From contig NZ_NISY01000005.1 of the NCBI RefSeq assembly GCF_007595705.1, positions 248,001 to 312,000 on the forward strand: a stretch of 64,000 nucleotides of DNA. The letters are read 5' to 3'. Below are positions 18,362-27,754 of this stretch, one piece after another. The stretch comes from Streptomyces sp. SAJ15 (GTDB taxonomy: Bacteria > Actinomycetota > Actinomycetes > Streptomycetales > Streptomycetaceae). Every line of letters starts with the position of its first letter. Positions within the stretch are counted from its first letter, which is position 1. Below the pieces are notes generated by a model that had not been told where the DNA came from, ran no database searches, and worked only from the letters and a program-made list of their open reading frames with translations. Position numbers and translations under genes: made by a program.

Positions 18362-21037
18362 ATGGGCCGAGACGGGCCGACCGAGCGGGTGGGAGCGCCG
18401 GTCGGCGGCGACACCGGGGGCCACGGCGGCATGGCCGCGGGCCCGCCCGGTGACCACACGCCCGAGAGCGACGAGCTGCTGACCTCCGCCGTGGCCAAGG
18501 CGGTCGAGGAGACCGGCGGCTACGCCGGCAGCGTCTTCCTCCGCTCGCACGACCGCCGCTCACTGGTGCTGGTGGCCGCCTGTGGGGCGCCGCCGTCGCT
18601 GCTGGGCGGCTGGCGGCTCATCCCGGTCAACAGCCCGATCCCCATCGCCGCCGCCTACCGCTCCGGGCGGACCGTTCACCTGGCCGACGGCGACGCCTCC
18701 GTGCGTCGCTTCCCGCAGCTCGCGGTGGCGCTGCCGTACGCCTTCGGTTCGGCGACCGTGCCGGTCCGGGCGGGGCGGGAGATCTTCGGGGCGCTGGCCG
18801 TCGTCTGGGCCGCGCCGCCCGGCACCGAGGGGCTGACCAAGACCCAGCTGAGACATCTGCGGGCCACCGCGGGCCGGCTCGGCGCCGGGCTGGACGCGCT
18901 GCGCGCCCGGGGCCACCGGGTGGAGTACGACGCGCACACGGTCGTGCTGGAGGTCCCGGCCACGGCCACCCCCTCGGTGCGGGTGGGCCTGTTCGACTGG
19001 CGGCTGGACACCGGCGCCCTGGCGGCCGACGACGAGCTGTGCGCGATCTTCGGGCTGGACCCGGCCCGGTACGACGGCCGGGCCGCCACCCTGGCCTCCC
19101 GGATCCACCCCGGCGACCTCGCCGCGTTCCGGGCCGCGGCCCGCGCCGCGGTCCAGCACGGCCGGGTGCTGGCGCGCCGGCTGCGGGTGCGCGGGGGCGA
19201 CGACCGGCTGCGCACGGTCGAGCTGTGGGGACGGGTGCCCGAGGACGCCGGGGAGGCGGCGCGCTCACACCTGGTGGGTGCGGTGCTGGATCCCGGCGCG
19301 GGAAGTCGGGCCGTCGCGGCGGTCGAGCGGCTGCACGACGGGGTCGTCGCGCTCGACCCGGACGGGCGGATCACCTATGTCAACCACGGCCTGGAGCGGC
19401 TGTTGGGGATCGACGCCGCGGACGTACTGGGCCTGCGGCTGTGGGATGTGCTGCCGTGGCTGGCCGACCCCGGCTACGAGAACCGGCACCGGGCCGCGAT
19501 GGTGTCCCAGCAGCCCACCTCCTTCCTCGCCCGTCGGCCACCGGACCAGTGGCTGGCCTTCGTCCTGCACCCGGCGGCCGACGGGGTGACGGCCCGGGTC
19601 GCCCCGGCCGACCGGCCCGCGCCGGCCGACGCGGCGCGGTCGGAGCCGGATTCCGACCGGGAGCGCGGGCCGGGACCGGGGCACGCCTCGATTCCGGAGG
19701 CGGAACCGGAAGCGGCGAGGGGGCCCGAGCCCGGAACGGGTCCCGAGCCCGGAGCGGGTCCCGAGCCGGGTGCCCCGACGGCGGTCGCCGTGCCGGACGA
19801 CTCCGCGCCGCCCCGGCTGGGCGCCATGTACCACCTGTTGCAGCTGGGCAGCGCGCTCACCGAGGCCGTCACCGCCCGCGAGGTGTGCGCCGTCGTCGCC
19901 GAGCAGGTGCTGGCGGCCTTCGGGGGCCAACACCTGGCGATCTTCGAGGTCCACGACGGCCGCATGCGGCTGCTCTTCCGCGCCGGACCCCGCGATGACT
20001 TCCCGGGCCGGCTGGAGGGGGTGCCGCTGGATGCCCGACTGCCCGGCACGGAGACGCTGACCACCGGCACCCCGCTGTTCATCGAGTCCGAGCGGCAGCT
20101 GGCGCGGGAGTATCCGGACCTCCCGGCGGACGGGGTGCGCTCCTGGGTCTATCTCCCGCTGATCGCCTCCAGCCGGCCGGTCGGCACCTGTGTCCTCGGC
20201 TTCGACGCGGTCCACCGGTTCCGCACCGAGCAGCGCAGCGTGCTGGGCGCGCTCGGCGGGCTGATCGCCCAGGCCCTGGAGCGGGCTCGGCTGTTCGACG
20301 AGGCGCACGCCATCGCCCGCGGGCTCCAGCACGCGCTGCTGCCGCACCGGCTGCCCGCGCTGGCCGGGGTGCGCATCACGGGCCGCTATCTGCCGGGCAC
20401 CACCGGGATGGACATCGGCGGCGACTGGTACGACGCGATCCCCACCGGCGGCGGGCTGGCCCTGGTCATCGGGGACGTCGAGGGCCACAGCGTCGCGGCC
20501 GCCGCCCTCATGGGCCAACTGCGCAGCGCGGTCAGGGCGTTCGCCACCGCCGGACACCGCCCCGGCGAGGTGGTGGCCGGCACCAATCGACTCATGATCG
20601 ACCTCGATGCCACGCTGCTCGCCAGCTGCTGCTACCTCTGGCTCGACCCCGCGAGCGGCCGGATCCGCGCCGTCCGCGCCGGCCACTGCCCGCCGCTGCT
20701 GCGCCACCCCGACGGCAGGGCGGAGGTCCTGGATCTGCCGGGCGGGGCGGTCCTCGGTGTGGACCCGACGGCCGGCTACCCGGAGACGGAGTGGGAGCTG
20801 GCCCCCGGCTCGGTGCTGGCCCTGTACACGGACGGGCTGGTGGAGGTCCGGGACGCCGACATCGACCTGGGCGTGGACCGGCTCCGCAGCTCGCTGGCCC
20901 ACGCGCGCGCCGACTCCCTGGAGGAGCTGGCCGACCGGCTGTTGCAGGAAGCCCGTCGCTCCCCCGACCGCGCGGACGACATCGCGCTGCTGGTGACCGA
21001 GTACACTCCCGACCGCGGTCCGGCCGCGGGGCTCTGA
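18362..21037 (+). CDS. GAF-PAS-GAF-PP2C (RsbU/SpoIIE-type) serine phosphatase
   Basis: An 891-residue cytoplasmic sensor phosphatase. The order appears to be an N-terminal GAF-like domain (about 35-180), a PAS-like region (190-300), a second PAS (320-410, VVALDPDGRITYVNHGLERLLG), a Glu/Pro/Gly-rich linker with repeated GPEPG, a second GAF (about 500-650), and the PP2C phosphatase with GGDWYDAIPTGGGLALVIGDVEGHSVAAA and LYTDGLVEVRD, ending in DDIALLVTEY. Such proteins dephosphorylate anti-sigma-antagonist proteins; no antagonist or anti-sigma gene adjoins it. The start is the ATG preceded by GAGAGG. The signal sensed cannot be deduced. Confidence 0.87.
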   Translation: MGRDGPTERVGAPVGGDTGGHGGMAAGPPGDHTPESDELLTSAVAKAVEETGGYAGSVFLRSHDRRSLVLVAACGAPPSLLGGWRLIPVNSPIPIAAAYRSGRTVHLADGDASVRRFPQLAVALPYAFGSATVPVRAGREIFGALAVVWAAPPGTEGLTKTQLRHLRATAGRLGAGLDALRARGHRVEYDAHTVVLEVPATATPSVRVGLFDWRLDTGALAADDELCAIFGLDPARYDGRAATLASRIHPGDLAAFRAAARAAVQHGRVLARRLRVRGGDDRLRTVELWGRVPEDAGEAARSHLVGAVLDPGAGSRAVAAVERLHDGVVALDPDGRITYVNHGLERLLGIDAADVLGLRLWDVLPWLADPGYENRHRAAMVSQQPTSFLARRPPDQWLAFVLHPAADGVTARVAPADRPAPADAARSEPDSDRERGPGPGHASIPEAEPEAARGPEPGTGPEPGAGPEPGAPTAVAVPDDSAPPRLGAMYHLLQLGSALTEAVTAREVCAVVAEQVLAAFGGQHLAIFEVHDGRMRLLFRAGPRDDFPGRLEGVPLDARLPGTETLTTGTPLFIESERQLAREYPDLPADGVRSWVYLPLIASSRPVGTCVLGFDAVHRFRTEQRSVLGALGGLIAQALERARLFDEAHAIARGLQHALLPHRLPALAGVRITGRYLPGTTGMDIGGDWYDAIPTGGGLALVIGDVEGHSVAAAALMGQLRSAVRAFATAGHRPGEVVAGTNRLMIDLDATLLASCCYLWLDPASGRIRAVRAGHCPPLLRHPDGRAEVLDLPGGAVLGVDPTAGYPETEWELAPGSVLALYTDGLVEVRDADIDLGVDRLRSSLAHARADSLEELADRLLQEARRSPDRADDIALLVTEYTPDRGPAAGL

Positions 21038-21087
21038 CGCCCCGTCCGGTACGCCACGAACCGACGTCTTCACGGGGGATCCACACG

Positions 21088-22062
21088 ATGCCGATGCGCC
21101 GCGCGCACCTGGCGCCCGCCCTGGGTGCCGCCCTGTCCTGTCTGCTGATGTCGCCGGCCGAGCCGGCGGCGGCCGCTCCCCGGCGACCCGCGCCGCCGTT
21201 GCCGGCCCCCTCACTCAGCGCCGTCTTCGACGCCTACTGGACCCCGGCGCGGATGCGCGCCGCCCGTCCGGTGGCGGGCGACGGCAAGCCGGCGGCGCCC
21301 ATCGCGGCGCGCGCCGGGGCCCCCGGCCCGACGGCGAACAGCAGACCCTTCGGCGGCCTGCCCATGGTCGGCACCTTCTTCTGGCAGGACGCCACCGGCG
21401 CCGGCCGCTTCTGCAGCGGTTCCGTGGTCTCCTCCCCCGGCCGCAACCTGGTCATGAGCGCCGGACACTGCTTCGACGACCAGCGGGCCCGCAAGCGGCT
21501 CACCTTCGTGCCGAAGTACGACGACGGCAGGAAGCCCTACGGCGCCTTCGCGGTCAAGCCGGGCCGGGTCTACGTCGACAAGCGCTATCTCACCAAGGGC
21601 CCGAACGCGGCCGCCGATCTGGACTTCAGCTTCCTCCAGTTGGAGAAGCGCGCGGGCCGGAACGTCCAGGACGTCGTGGGCGGCTCGGAGTTGGCCGTCA
21701 ACCCGGGCTACCGGCACCCCACGGTGCGGCTGATCGGCTACCCCGCCGCCAAGAAGCGCCCGCTGGACTGCACGGACAAGACCGTGCGCTACGACAGCAG
21801 GGACCCGAAGATCCCGGGCAGCTTCCTGCGCATCCACTGCGACGGCTACACCAACGGCGTCTCCGGCGGCCCCTTCCTGGTGAAGAAGGGCTCCGGCTGG
21901 CGGATCATCGGTGTCATCGGCGGCTGGAAGACCGGCGGCGACAAGGCCGACATCTCCTACAGCTCCTACTTCGACAAGGACGTCAAGGCCCTGTACGACA
22001 GCGCGGTGGCGAACAGGCCCCCGGCCCACCGCGTTCGTCGCCTCATCGCCACGGACGGCTGA
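21088..22062 (+). CDS. Secreted trypsin-like serine peptidase
   Basis: A 324-residue exported protease. Residues 1-30 are a signal peptide (MPMRRAH, hydrophobic core, AAAA cleavage region). After a proline-rich pro-region the catalytic triad is visible: His127 in SAGHC, Asp179 in DLDFSFLQL and Ser259 in GVSGGPF. Paired cysteines (109/128 and about 228/251) would form disulfides in the secreted form. GGGGGAT precedes the ATG. Its last 20 bases overlap the end of the convergent terpene-synthase-like gene. Substrate unknown. Confidence 0.88.
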   Translation: MPMRRAHLAPALGAALSCLLMSPAEPAAAAPRRPAPPLPAPSLSAVFDAYWTPARMRAARPVAGDGKPAAPIAARAGAPGPTANSRPFGGLPMVGTFFWQDATGAGRFCSGSVVSSPGRNLVMSAGHCFDDQRARKRLTFVPKYDDGRKPYGAFAVKPGRVYVDKRYLTKGPNAAADLDFSFLQLEKRAGRNVQDVVGGSELAVNPGYRHPTVRLIGYPAAKKRPLDCTDKTVRYDSRDPKIPGSFLRIHCDGYTNGVSGGPFLVKKGSGWRIIGVIGGWKTGGDKADISYSSYFDKDVKALYDSAVANRPPAHRVRRLIATDG

Positions 22063-23245
22063 CGGCGGCCGATCCGGGCTCGGGCCGCCCGAGCTGGGAC
22101 CAGGCGTGGTTCCAGGCGATGACGCCGCTGAGCGTGTCCCGCAGCGCGGGGACGAGCCGCTGGTGGCGCAGCCGCTCGACCGCCGGCAGCTCGGCATGCT
22201 CCAGCGCGCACAACAGCCGGTACTCGGCGGCCAGATAGTCCTCGCCGCGCCGGGTGATCCGCTCCGCCGTCCGCTGGGCCGCCTGGGGCAGGCTCAGCGC
22301 GTGCGTCCGGGCCAGCACCCGGACCAGGTTGTGCGGCCCGCCGCGGGCGGAGTCCCGGCGGACCGCGGCCAGGTCCTGGTCCCAACCCGTGATGTCCGCC
22401 GCGCAGTCGATCAGCTCCCGGTACTCGGCGCGGGCGGCCACCCGGGGCGACAGCTCGACGCCGACCGCGAGTTCGGTGAAGACGGCGAAGATCCCGGCGC
22501 GGCTGGTGTCGCGACGCAGCGCCGTGTACTCGGCCTCGTTCGGCGGCAGTCGACGGTGCCGGGAGGCGGCCTCAACGGCGAGGCCCCGCAGCACGCCGTC
22601 GAGGCCGTCCAACAGGCGGGTCAGACAGCCGCGGGGCAGGGCCGCTCCGCTCCGCCGGTGCAGATCGGCGAAGGCGCGCACCAGCGGCCCCGCGACACCG
22701 CCGCCCGACACCGCCTGCTCCGACGGCGCGTCGTCCGGCGCCGCCCGGTCCGACGCCGGGTCGTCCGGCGCCGCGCGGTTCGACCGCCGGGCGTCCGGCG
22801 TCGGCCCCTCGGGGGGTGCCGCGCCGGCGCGCGCGGTCAGCACCGCGCGGTGCACCGGATCGAGCGCCCGCGCCGCCGTCCCGTCGCGGCCGAGCCGCTC
22901 GAACCGCTCGTCGAGAGCGAGCAGCCACCACAGATGGTCACTGATCAGGTTGAGCTTCCCGGTCGGCGCCCGGGGGTACATCCGGGCGGCGGCGTGCGGG
23001 GCGCAGCCGGCCGGCCAGCCCGGCCCCGACTCGTCACCGAGCAGGCCCATCCGCGTCGCCCAGTGCCGGGTGTGGCGGCCGGCCTCCCGGGCGGCCGGGT
23101 TGACGGTGGCCGCGAACGGCAACAGGGGTCGGCGGAGCGGGGCGAGCGCGGGCGACGGCACATGCCGGCCCTGGTGGGGCGGAGCGGGCCGAAGTGGCGG
23201 GTCCTGCGAGGGCGCACGGTGCCTCGGCTGATGACGAGGGGTCAT
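22043..23245 (-). CDS. Terpene-synthase-family protein with degenerate metal-binding motifs
   Basis: A 400-residue protein with the overall pattern of bacterial class I terpene synthases: AARMYPRAP, LISDHLWWLLALDERFERL where the DDxxD motif belongs, and ITGWDQDLAAVRRDSARGGPHNLV at the site of the NSE triad. The Asp-rich motif is reduced to DERFE, and the Asn/Ser/Glu triad aligns as Gln/Ala/Asp in QDLAAVRRD. Magnesium binding would therefore be weak or lost. An insertion near residues 145-185 repeats RAAPDD-type units. The ATG after GTGGGAG was chosen. It might be an inactive or noncanonical cyclase. It overlaps the protease gene tail to tail. Confidence 0.75.
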   Translation of the reverse strand: MTPRHQPRHRAPSQDPPLRPAPPHQGRHVPSPALAPLRRPLLPFAATVNPAAREAGRHTRHWATRMGLLGDESGPGWPAGCAPHAAARMYPRAPTGKLNLISDHLWWLLALDERFERLGRDGTAARALDPVHRAVLTARAGAAPPEGPTPDARRSNRAAPDDPASDRAAPDDAPSEQAVSGGGVAGPLVRAFADLHRRSGAALPRGCLTRLLDGLDGVLRGLAVEAASRHRRLPPNEAEYTALRRDTSRAGIFAVFTELAVGVELSPRVAARAEYRELIDCAADITGWDQDLAAVRRDSARGGPHNLVRVLARTHALSLPQAAQRTAERITRRGEDYLAAEYRLLCALEHAELPAVERLRHQRLVPALRDTLSGVIAWNHAWSQLGRPEPGSAAVSRPWR

Positions 23246-23382
23246 AATGCTCCCACTTTGGGACAAGAGGTGGGTTTTGCGAAGGCGCATACGGGGGCAA
23301 GGGAGGCATTCGCACCCCCGGCGCGCGCCGCCCGGCACTCCCCTTGCCGCCGTTCATCCCCCGTACGCCGGCGGTGCCGGGC

Positions 23383-24894
23383 TCACCGGCCCAGCTCGCG
23401 CACCAGCGCGCCGAGGGTGGCCACTCCCTCAGCGATGGCGGTCGGCGCGGTCGCCGCGTAGCCGAGCACCAGTCCCGGTCGGTCCGGGCGTTGCCAGTGC
23501 CAGGACAGCGGATGGACCTTGACCCCGCGTCCGAGCGCCGCGGCGGCGAGGTCGGTGTCCGCGAAGCCGGCGCCGGCCGCGAAGGTGACCATGAGGTGGA
23601 GGCCGGCGGCGGCGCCGTGGACGACCGCCCCCGGCAGCCGGGTCCGAACGGCCTCGATCATCGCGTCCCGGCGGCGCCGATGCCTCCGGCGCAACAGGCG
23701 CAGCTGACGCTCCAGTTCGCCCGAGTCCATCAGCCGGGCCAGCACCAACTGGGGCAGCGCGGCGTTGCCGAGGTCCGCGAGGCGCTTGGCCGCCACCAGG
23801 TCGTCCCGGTAGCGGGGCGGGGCGAGCAGCCAGCCCACCCGTAGCGCGGGCGCGAGCAGCTTGGAGGCGCTGCCCGCGTAGCAGACCCGCTCGGCGAGCA
23901 TCGACCGCAGCGCGGGGGCCGGCGGGCGGTCGTAGCGGTGTTCGGCGTCGTAGTCGTCCTCGATGAGAAGCCCGCCGTCGCCGGCCCAGCGCATCAGCTG
24001 GCGCCGTCGTCCGCCGCCGAGCACCACCCCGGTGGGGAACTGGTGCGCCGGGGTGAGCAGCACCGCCGGTGCCCCGGAGGCGCGCAGCGCGTCGACGCGC
24101 ACGCCCTCGGCGTCGACGGGGACGGGTGGCGTCCGCAGGCCGCAGTCGCGTACGTGCTGGCGCAGCCCCAGCGAGCCGGGGTCCTCCACCGCCACCTCGT
24201 CGACGCCGTCGGACCGGAGCACCTGGCCGAGCAGCCCGAGCGCCTGGGCGGTGCCGGCGACGATCAGCACCTCGTCCGGGTCGGCGCGGATCCCTCGGTT
24301 GCGGGCCAGCCAGTCGGCGACCGCGAGCCGCAGCTCCGGGGTCCCGCGCGGGTCGCCGTAGCCCAGTCCGGAGGCGGAGAGCCCGTCGAGGACCGCGCGT
24401 TCCGCCCGCAGCCACGCCGTGCGCGGGAAGGCGGTGAGGTCGGGCAGGCCGGGCGAGAGGTCGATCCGGGCCGGGACGGCGCGCAGCGCGTCGAAGACGT
24501 CGACGCCGGGCGTGGGGACGAACAATCCCTCGGGAACGCCCGGTTCGGCGGCTCGGCGGGGGGCCGGCCTCGGGGGTGCCGGGGCGGCGAGCGGGGCCGC
24601 GACCACGACCGTTCCGTTGCGCCCGCGCCCCACGGCGTGCCCGTCCTCGACCAGCCGCCGGTACGCCTCGGTGACCACGCCGCGCGAGATCCGGAGCTCC
24701 GCGGCGAGGACGCGGCTGGCCGGGAGCCGGCTGCCGACCGGCAGCCGACCGTCCGAGACGGCCAGCCGCAGCTGCCGGGCGAGCCAGTCGGAGAGCCCGC
24801 CCACCGGGGCCCGGGCGACGTCCAGTTGGAGGAAGTCGGAGCCGGGACCCGAGGTTATGGACCGGTCGGTAGGCCGCCCATTGGACCTGTTCAT
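23383..24894 (-). CDS. MocR/GabR-type PLP-dependent transcriptional regulator
   Basis: About 503 residues: an N-terminal GntR winged helix (LRLAVSDGRLPVGSRLPASRVLAAELRISRGVVTEAYRRL, residues 40-80) joined to a fold-type I aminotransferase domain with LIEDDYDAEHRYDR and the PLP lysine in AGSASKLLAP. Such regulators sense an amino acid or PLP vitamer through the cofactor and usually act on the divergent gene, here a methyltransferase 28 bases away. The Met at 24894 was preferred; starts further upstream would run into the divergent gene. The effector is not predictable. Confidence 0.88.
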   Translation of the reverse strand: MNRSNGRPTDRSITSGPGSDFLQLDVARAPVGGLSDWLARQLRLAVSDGRLPVGSRLPASRVLAAELRISRGVVTEAYRRLVEDGHAVGRGRNGTVVVAAPLAAPAPPRPAPRRAAEPGVPEGLFVPTPGVDVFDALRAVPARIDLSPGLPDLTAFPRTAWLRAERAVLDGLSASGLGYGDPRGTPELRLAVADWLARNRGIRADPDEVLIVAGTAQALGLLGQVLRSDGVDEVAVEDPGSLGLRQHVRDCGLRTPPVPVDAEGVRVDALRASGAPAVLLTPAHQFPTGVVLGGGRRRQLMRWAGDGGLLIEDDYDAEHRYDRPPAPALRSMLAERVCYAGSASKLLAPALRVGWLLAPPRYRDDLVAAKRLADLGNAALPQLVLARLMDSGELERQLRLLRRRHRRRRDAMIEAVRTRLPGAVVHGAAAGLHLMVTFAAGAGFADTDLAAAALGRGVKVHPLSWHWQRPDRPGLVLGYAATAPTAIAEGVATLGALVRELGR

Positions 24895-24922
24895 CAGGCC
24901 ATTGTGGCGAAAGGGTGAGCCC

Positions 24923-25810
24923 ATGAACACAGCGACGACCTCCCCCGCCTCCCCCACGTCTCCCGCCTCCCCCGCCTCTTCGTCGTCTCCCCCGTCCTCG
25001 ACCGGCTACGTCCACGGCTACTCGGCTGACGAGTCCCGCCGGTTGGGCGACCAGGCGGACACCCTGGCGACGCTGCTGCACGCCGGCACGTCCTACGCCG
25101 CCGGCAGTCGGGTGCTGGAGGTGGGCTGCGGGGTCGGCGCGCAGACGGCGCACCTGCTGGCGGGCAGCCCCGGAGCGCTGCTGACCGCGGTCGACGTCTC
25201 CGCCGACTCCCTGGCGCTCGCCCGCGCCAGGGTGGCGGCCCAGGTCCCGGGGGCCGAGGTGGAGTGGCGGTGCGCCGATCTCCTCGCCCTGCCGTTCGCC
25301 GACGACTCCTTCGACCACCTCTTCGTCTGCTTCGTCCTGGAACACCTGCGGGACCCGCGACGGGCACTGGCGGGGCTGCGGCGGGTGCTGCGACCGGGCG
25401 GCACCCTCACCGTGGTCGAGGGCGACCACGGGTCGGCGTTCTTCCACCCCGACAGCGCCTTCGCACGCGCCACGATCGACCGGCAGATCGCGCTCCAGAC
25501 CGCCGCCGGCGGGGACGCGCTGATCGGCCGGCGGCTCCAGCCGCTGCTCACCGCGGCCGGCTACGCGGAGGTGGCGGTGGAGCCGCGCACCGTCTACGCC
25601 GACGAGAGCCGGCCCGACCTGGTCGAGGGGTTCACCCGCGCCACCTTCATCGCCATGATCGAGGCGGTGCGGGAGGACGCCCTGGCCACCGGGTTGACCG
25701 ACCGGGCCGCCTGGGAGCGGGGCATGGCCGATCTGCGGCGGACCGCGGAGGCCGGCGGGACCTTCCACTACACCTTCTTCAAGGGCACCGCCGTGAACCC
25801 GCCCCGCTGA
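24923..25810 (+). CDS. Class I SAM-dependent methyltransferase
   Basis: A 295-residue methyltransferase. After a Ser/Pro-rich low-complexity N-terminus (about 27 residues) come motif I VLEVGCGVGAQT, the acidic VDVS, LLALPFADDSFDHLF and RRVLRPGGTLTVVEGDHG. The C-terminal half forms a lid with TVYADESRPDLVEGFTRATF. AAGGGTGAG precedes the ATG. It is divergent from the MocR regulator, which probably controls it. The methyl acceptor is unknown; a small molecule is likely. Confidence 0.87.
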   Translation: MNTATTSPASPTSPASPASSSSPPSSTGYVHGYSADESRRLGDQADTLATLLHAGTSYAAGSRVLEVGCGVGAQTAHLLAGSPGALLTAVDVSADSLALARARVAAQVPGAEVEWRCADLLALPFADDSFDHLFVCFVLEHLRDPRRALAGLRRVLRPGGTLTVVEGDHGSAFFHPDSAFARATIDRQIALQTAAGGDALIGRRLQPLLTAAGYAEVAVEPRTVYADESRPDLVEGFTRATFIAMIEAVREDALATGLTDRAAWERGMADLRRTAEAGGTFHYTFFKGTAVNPPR

Positions 25811-25813
25811 CCG

Positions 25814-25849
25814 CCGCGGCCCGGCCCGCGCGCTCCGCCGGGGCCGCGG
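25814..25849. terminator. Bidirectional hairpin between convergent genes
   Basis: CCGCGGCCCGGC pairs with GCCGGGGCCGCGG apart from one bulged G, between the methyltransferase stop and the stop of the propeller lipoprotein. Confidence 0.55.
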
Positions 25850-27181
25850 TCAGCGGAAGATGCCGGTGTGGCCGAGCGAGTAGCGGCCCGGCTGGGGGTA
25901 GACGGCGAGGCCGTGCGGCCCGCCGCCGACCGGGATGCGGGCCAGCAGTCGACCGTCGCGCGTGTCGATGGCGTACACCTCGGAGTTGTAGCGACCGGAG
26001 AGCCAGAGCACCCTGCCGTCGGCGGACACCCCGCCCATGTCCGGGCTGCCGCCGCCGGGGATCCGCCAGCGGTCGACGAGCTCGCCGCTGGCGAAGTCCA
26101 GCACCGAGACGCTGCCCTCGCCCCGGTTGGAGATGTACATCGAGCGGGAGTCCCTGCTGACGTAGAGGCCGTGGGCGCCGTCGCCGGTGGGCAGCAGCCG
26201 GGGCTCGGTGAAGCGGTCGCCGTCCAGCACCCAGACGCCGTCCGCCACCATGTCGGCGATGTACCAGGTCCTTCCGTCCGGGGAGATCTTGACGTCCTGC
26301 GGCATCGCGCCCGACAGCGGCAGCCGCCGCTGTTCCACCACCTCCATCCGGGCGGTGTCCACCTTCAGCAGCTCGCCGGAGAACTCGCAGCTGACGATGA
26401 AGTAGCGGCCGTCGGCCGAGAAGTCGGCGTGGTTGACCCCGTAACACGACACCGGCACCGCCTTCACCACCCGCATGGTGTGCGCGTCCCGGAAGACCAG
26501 CTCCCGGTCCATGGAGGCCATGACGACCGCGTGCCTGCCGTCCGGGGTGAAGTAGAGGTTGTACGGGTCGTGGACGTCCACCGGCTCCCCCGCCCGGCCG
26601 GTCGCCGGGTCGATGGGGGTGAGGGTGTTGCCGAGGTCGTTGTTGACCCACAGCGTCTTCAGGTCCCAGGAGGGGACCACGTGCTGCGGCTGGTGCCCCA
26701 CCGGGATGGTCTCGACGACCTTGAACGTCCTGGGGTCGATGACGGACACCGTGTCGGAGAGCGTGTTGGGCACGTACACCCGCTCGGGGAAGTCCCTGAC
26801 CACCGGCGACAGCCGGCCCGGTCGGTCCGCCGCGTAGAGGTCCTCGGGATCCAGCGGGGGCGGCATGCCCGGCAGCAGCCGGGGGTCGCGGGCCGCCTCG
26901 GGCTCGGCCTTCGGCGCCGTGCGCGGCTGCCGCCGTTCGGCGCGCCGCTCGTCCGAGCCCCGCTCCTCGCTCCACGCGCAGCCGGGCAGCGCGGCGCAGC
27001 AGCACAGCAGCGCGGCGGCCACGGCGGTCCGCAGCGCGCGGTGGCGCCGGTGGGCTGCCGGGCGGGTGGGCCCGCGGGATTCCGAGCGGCGGGGTCGACT
27101 CGGTCGACAGGCCGTCAGACGGGCCGGTCGCGGCGGCGTGGGGCGGGCGGCGCGGTGGGGGCGGGCGGCGGCAGGGGCCAT
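25850..27181 (-). CDS. YVTN-type beta-propeller lipoprotein
   Basis: A 443-residue exported protein. An arginine-rich n-region of about 50 residues precedes a hydrophobic stretch and a lipobox (ALPGC), so the mature protein would be lipid-anchored on the outer face. The rest is built of about seven repeats of 40-45 residues of the YVTN/NHL kind (VYVPNTLSDTVSVIDPRTFKVVETIPVGHQPQ, then MYISNRGEGSVSVLDFASGELV and others), giving a seven-bladed propeller. Such proteins bind ligands or partners; no enzyme motif is seen. GGAGG stands before the chosen ATG, which drops an upstream 56-residue arginine-rich extension. Confidence 0.8.
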   Translation of the reverse strand: MAPAAARPHRAARPTPPRPARLTACRPSRPRRSESRGPTRPAAHRRHRALRTAVAAALLCCCAALPGCAWSEERGSDERRAERRQPRTAPKAEPEAARDPRLLPGMPPPLDPEDLYAADRPGRLSPVVRDFPERVYVPNTLSDTVSVIDPRTFKVVETIPVGHQPQHVVPSWDLKTLWVNNDLGNTLTPIDPATGRAGEPVDVHDPYNLYFTPDGRHAVVMASMDRELVFRDAHTMRVVKAVPVSCYGVNHADFSADGRYFIVSCEFSGELLKVDTARMEVVEQRRLPLSGAMPQDVKISPDGRTWYIADMVADGVWVLDGDRFTEPRLLPTGDGAHGLYVSRDSRSMYISNRGEGSVSVLDFASGELVDRWRIPGGGSPDMGGVSADGRVLWLSGRYNSEVYAIDTRDGRLLARIPVGGGPHGLAVYPQPGRYSLGHTGIFR

Positions 27182-27445
27182 GGGGACCTCCACGAGGCGG
27201 GTTCGTCCAGGACGCGGAGGCCGGGGCGAGGGGTGCCGCCGCCGGTCGCACCACCGTTCACGCTGCCATCGCCCCGGCCGGGCCGCGCGCGCCGCGACCC
27301 GGACAGCGGAGCCGTCTACTGCGTTGGGGTGGCGCGAGCCCCGACGCACACACGCGGGTCACGCCCCGCACCACGAGGGCCCGACCCCGCGTCATCAGCC
27401 GGGTGCCGCCGGCGTCGAGTGGGTGGCCGGCGCGGCGGGCCCGGC
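27182..27445. other. Intergenic region, promoter side of lipoprotein
   Basis: This 264-base gap holds the 5' region of the lipoprotein gene and the 3' flank of azlD (both minus strand). GC-rich imperfect repeats around 27408-27445 could terminate azlD. I see no gene. Confidence 0.4.
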
Positions 27446-27754
27446 TCAGGACACGCCGGCGAGCCGCAGCAGCCCCGTGGTCGCGGCCGCGCCGACGACG
27501 ACGAGGACGAAGGAGGCCCGCCGCCACGCCAGGACGCCGCCGACGAGGACGCCGGCCGGTCGGGCCCAGCCGGCGAACCCCTGGGACTGGGTGAGGGCGG
27601 CGGTGGCGACCAGGGCGACGAGCAGCACGACGGCGCCGGTGGCCAGGGTGTCGCGCACCCGCGCGGACAGCTCCACGCGCCCGTGGAGCAGCGGACCGAC
27701 CAGCCGGAAGGCGTAGGTGCCGGCGGCCAGGACGAGGATCGCGGCGAAGGTCAT
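27446..27754 (-). CDS. azlD: AzlD family branched-chain amino acid exporter subunit
   Basis: A 102-residue membrane protein with three to four helices (MTFAAILVLAAGTYAFRLVGPLLHG, then VVLLVALVATAAL and the Gly/Ala-rich end). It pairs with AzlC to export branched-chain or related amino acids. The ATG overlaps the azlC stop as ATGA, fixing the start. Confidence 0.88.
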   Translation of the reverse strand: MTFAAILVLAAGTYAFRLVGPLLHGRVELSARVRDTLATGAVVLLVALVATAALTQSQGFAGWARPAGVLVGGVLAWRRASFVLVVVGAAATTGLLRLAGVS

